Positions 61,239 through 64,000 of a stretch of DNA of 64,000 nt are shown here, piece after piece; positions within the stretch are counted from its first letter, which is position 1; every line of letters starts with the position of its first letter. Under the pieces are notes generated by a model. The model did no database searches. It was given only the letters and a program-made list of their open reading frames with translations, and had not been told where the DNA came from. Both the position numbers and the translations under genes were made by a program. This stretch comes from Bacteroides sp. GM023. Lineage in GTDB: Bacteria; Bacteroidota; Bacteroidia; Bacteroidales; Bacteroidaceae. Location of the stretch: NCBI RefSeq assembly GCF_014750685.1, contig NZ_JAAXGE010000007.1, forward strand, positions 186,001 to 250,000. The letters are read 5' to 3'.

Positions 61239-64000
61239 ATGAAATTTATATTTTTGAAAAACAGACAGTTCCGTTTATTTATTCTATTGGGAGTGTTGGG
61301 GAGTATTGTTCTCTTGGGTAGTTGTAAAGATGACGAACTGCCGCCTACAGAGACGGATTTTCATTATACTGAACAAATGTTGGATGAAATCAATGCAAAT
61401 GCGAAATCGTTGAAATTGATTGTAAATGCTTTGAAGCAGGGAATGTGTGTTAAATCGTATACCGCTTTGACCGGTGGTACAGGATATGGACTGGAATTTG
61501 CAGATGGCTCAACTACTGATATCCGGACTACATTGACAGCCTTGAATACGGAAGGTGATGAAATCGGATATATACCCCAAATAGGTACTGATGAATATGG
61601 AGGTATTTATTATTGGACCTTGGATGGGAAATGGTTGTCTGTGGGAGCTACTGATAAAAAGATTCCCGTAATAGATGGAGTGGGACGAACGCCTGTAGTC
61701 GGCATTACGGAAGATGGCTATTGGAAAGTAACCAGTGGAGGACTTACCCGTATCTTGCCGGAAAAGGTACAAGTATCAAAAGGAGAAAGTAATTTTAAAC
61801 GTGTAGATGTGTCCGATCCGAAGTATATTGTATTTATATTTGCGGATGGAACACCTGCGATTACATTACCTGTAAATGCGGACGGTGGGGATGGACCCTC
61901 TCCGGTTACGGGAAATATACGGCGGGTGATTTCTCCAGAACAGCCGGCATGGTTGATTCATATAGATACATGGCTTACACCTGACCCGCAGAAGATAATA
62001 GATATGGTCCCCAAAGATATTCTTCCTTATGTAATATTCAATATCTCACTATCTGTCAGCCGTGATGGGCAAGGAGTGTGGAATCAGGTGCAATATGGCT
62101 ATGAGACGGCAAAATCGTGGTTAAGGACGTGTGCCGAAAACCGGGTGTGGGCAATGGTGCAACCTGCCAGTGGGGCATATTGTCATCTGCCGGATTTGTC
62201 GGATGATTCGGAGATAGAGAATAGTCCTTATAATGAGTTCTTTCGGGATTATCCTAATTTTCTCGGCTTTAATTATTGCGAGCAGTTTTGGGGATTTGGA
62301 GATGCTGCTACTGTCAGCTATCCTCAACGTTTGGTGCATTGGACGCACTTGATGAAATTATGCCGGAAATATGGAGGTTATCTTATGGTCAGCTTTTGTA
62401 ATGCTTATTGGGGAGCTGCTTTGAATCCTATTGCAATGATGAAACGGGATGCAAACTTTGCCAATGCTTGCGGACAGCACCCGGAGAATTTTATCTTATG
62501 TGAGAAATATACTTCTAAGAACGGCTTTTTTGATACGGAGAGTGCCTGCCTCGGTGCTTATTTATCGGGATTCTCTGGACAGTATGGTATCCGTTTTGAT
62601 CAATGCGGATGGAAAGAGGGATTGAATGGTGATCAGAACTTTCCGGTACCGGCAGGGGCTATACCTATAGTGGAACATGTAATGTTGACGGGACAAACAG
62701 TCATCGACGGTCCGGAACTTATTACCAAACAGTGTTATCGTGAAGTCTCCGCTACGAAGGCAGACGGTGGGTATACGACCAGAAAGTGGGAGTTCTTTTC
62801 ACAGTTTGATAATATCAGTGTAGATATTTTCCGTAAGATATTGGATGGAACAATCCGTATTATGAGTCGGAAAGAGGTGATTGACCGTAGCAAAGTGGTA
62901 ATCATCCACGATGTCAATTCAGGTAATGATATAGATAAATATTGCACTCCAGAGACTTTGTATGAGGGACTTTATCGGATGGATGATGATGGAAATATCC
63001 GCTATAATGAGAATTTCTTTAAAAAGACAGGACGTTATCCGACTATTCCGGTTGCTTATCAGTTGAATGATGCGGAGGCGAATTCGTTTGTTTATAAATT
63101 GAATAAATCGGAGTATACGGGCAGATGGAGTAATACGCAAGCGAAGATCAGGGAGTTTAATTCTTGGTTCCCACAGGAGTATACCGGTGAGCTATATGCC
63201 GGACGGAGTGAAAACGGATGGGTAACTTATAATCCCGGACAAAGATCGGAAGCTTCTATTCCTTTTAAATATAATACGTGTGAACGAATGGAGCTTAGCT
63301 ACTCTAAATATTCGTTGGGAGTGATTCGTGAGTATGTCGACAGGTTGACTTTTTATTTGACGAATTATGATAATGTGGATACTTCATTGAAGAAAGACGT
63401 TATCAAAATTTATGGTAGTTCTTCGAAACCGGGTTATTCGTATACTGACAGGGCGAAACATACTGCTAGTAAAGTGACGGAAGACTGGTCCAATGGAGTT
63501 TTTACACTGACTGTGACACACAATGGGCCATTGGATATTACCATCAATTGTTCTGGAAATGCTACGGGGAGGGAGACTGTTTATAGATCTGCGACTGTAA
63601 CAGTTCCGGAGTCGCCACAAATATATGAGGGGGAACTTCAGTATGAAGCAGAGTATTTTGATTATAAGAATATTGCCGGGATACGTAAAAATGCTGTTGC
63701 TGCGTCAATCAATAATTATACAGCTTTGGGCTATCTCGAATTCGGTACCAATTCTTCTGCAGCAGTCAGAGATAAGGTTCATGTTTTGAGTGGAGGAATG
63801 TATTCACTTCGGATAAAGTACAGATCACCTGTTGCGACAGTGAACTCTATTGACTTGTATGTAAATGGGAGCAAAGTTGGGACGCCGGAGTTCGTTCAAA
63901 CGGAAAATAGTGACGGTGCATGGGGGACAATTACTCAATCGGTAAACTTACGTGCAGGAGTCAATAGCATTGAGCTTCGTGCGAATGCCGGTACTCCGGG
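61239..64000 (+). CDS. GH98 endo-acting glycoside hydrolase, probable endo-xylanase, 3' truncated by window edge
   Basis: The frame is open from 61239 to the window end (920 residues visible). It is a lipoprotein (lipobox VLLGSC followed by KDDE, indicating surface display). An N-terminal DUF4988-like region (LDEINANAKSLKLIVNALKQG) precedes a GH98 catalytic barrel at about 225-560 (QPAWLIHIDTWLTPDPQKIIDMVP, GFNYCEQFWGFGD, LMVSFCNAYWG). A GH98 C-terminal region and a CBM-like module (LQYEAEYFDYKNIAGIRK) follow. GH98 includes blood-group endo-beta-galactosidases, but a GH98 of B. ovatus is an endo-xylanase for complex corn xylan. The neighbours favour that role. No convincing -7 box was found. 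Confidence 0.87.
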   Translation, partial: MKFIFLKNRQFRLFILLGVLGSIVLLGSCKDDELPPTETDFHYTEQMLDEINANAKSLKLIVNALKQGMCVKSYTALTGGTGYGLEFADGSTTDIRTTLTALNTEGDEIGYIPQIGTDEYGGIYYWTLDGKWLSVGATDKKIPVIDGVGRTPVVGITEDGYWKVTSGGLTRILPEKVQVSKGESNFKRVDVSDPKYIVFIFADGTPAITLPVNADGGDGPSPVTGNIRRVISPEQPAWLIHIDTWLTPDPQKIIDMVPKDILPYVIFNISLSVSRDGQGVWNQVQYGYETAKSWLRTCAENRVWAMVQPASGAYCHLPDLSDDSEIENSPYNEFFRDYPNFLGFNYCEQFWGFGDAATVSYPQRLVHWTHLMKLCRKYGGYLMVSFCNAYWGAALNPIAMMKRDANFANACGQHPENFILCEKYTSKNGFFDTESACLGAYLSGFSGQYGIRFDQCGWKEGLNGDQNFPVPAGAIPIVEHVMLTGQTVIDGPELITKQCYREVSATKADGGYTTRKWEFFSQFDNISVDIFRKILDGTIRIMSRKEVIDRSKVVIIHDVNSGNDIDKYCTPETLYEGLYRMDDDGNIRYNENFFKKTGRYPTIPVAYQLNDAEANSFVYKLNKSEYTGRWSNTQAKIREFNSWFPQEYTGELYAGRSENGWVTYNPGQRSEASIPFKYNTCERMELSYSKYSLGVIREYVDRLTFYLTNYDNVDTSLKKDVIKIYGSSSKPGYSYTDRAKHTASKVTEDWSNGVFTLTVTHNGPLDITINCSGNATGRETVYRSATVTVPESPQIYEGELQYEAEYFDYKNIAGIRKNAVAASINNYTALGYLEFGTNSSAAVRDKVHVLSGGMYSLRIKYRSPVATVNSIDLYVNGSKVGTPEFVQTENSDGAWGTITQSVNLRAGVNSIELRANAGTP

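Overview
The window looks like a chromosome segment of a gut Bacteroides, closest in style to the B. ovatus / B. xylanisolvens group. The evidence is the SusC/SusD pairs, a hybrid two-component regulator, lipoproteins with short lipoboxes, Bacteroides-type -7 boxes (TAnnTTTG), single-chain glycyl-tRNA synthetase, an HU-HIG protein, and many GH43/GH115/GH98 xylan enzymes. No tRNA, rRNA or CRISPR array was seen.

Left part (1-16977): the 3' end of an ECF sigma factor is followed by a bidirectional terminator. A compact ten-gene minus-strand operon then reads from 15474 down to 535: GH16 lipoprotein, SusC, SusD, GH18-like lipoprotein, NagX-type acyltransferase, NagP-type sugar/H+ symporter, NagA, NagB-like deaminase and two GH20 hexosaminidases. 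This is a complete route for capturing a beta-GlcNAc-containing glycan, trimming it to GlcNAc and feeding GlcNAc-6-P to fructose-6-P. A XylR-type AraC regulator lies just upstream. Between them is a promoter with two TTGCGCAA boxes, 21 bp apart, at fixed distances from the -7 box.

Middle (17038-26878): a 4 x 23-bp palindrome-cored repeat precedes an HU-like gene. Then come glyS and an FKBP lipoprotein. A minus-strand AT-rich cassette follows: TPR/HTH membrane regulator, DUF3244 protein, DsbA-like lipoprotein and a cysteine-containing surface lipoprotein of unknown function. A DUF234-type ATPase gene is sandwiched between two copies of the 3' end of a lacI-family gene, which looks like an insertion scar.

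Right part (26958-64000): a LacI regulator diverges from an operon (aldose dehydrogenase, lactonase-type amidohydrolase, FucP-type symporter, Zn alcohol dehydrogenase) that fits oxidative catabolism of L-galactose or L-fucose. A large xylan utilisation region follows: GH3, four GH43, DUF1593 protein, HTCS regulator, SusC/SusD, two IPT/TIG glycan-binding lipoproteins, a small secreted protein, GH115 and the start of a GH98 gene. GH98 and GH115 point to complex, heavily decorated glucuronoarabinoxylan, which can carry L-galactose, so the oxidative operon may serve the same substrate. Two stretches between the enzymes are graveyards holding remnants of a CE1 esterase, a GH31, a GH97, an AraC-type regulator and an IS256-family transposase.

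The main new observation is a shared promoter architecture. Five promoters in the xylan region carry TGTAAC-like direct repeats 21 bp apart, starting 37 and 58 bp upstream of the -7 box, the same geometry as the TTGCGCAA pair of the GlcNAc operon. A second is a set of three unrelated-sequence intergenic arrays of four 22-23 bp units with palindromic cores. All functional calls come from reading the sequence by eye, and no database search was run.
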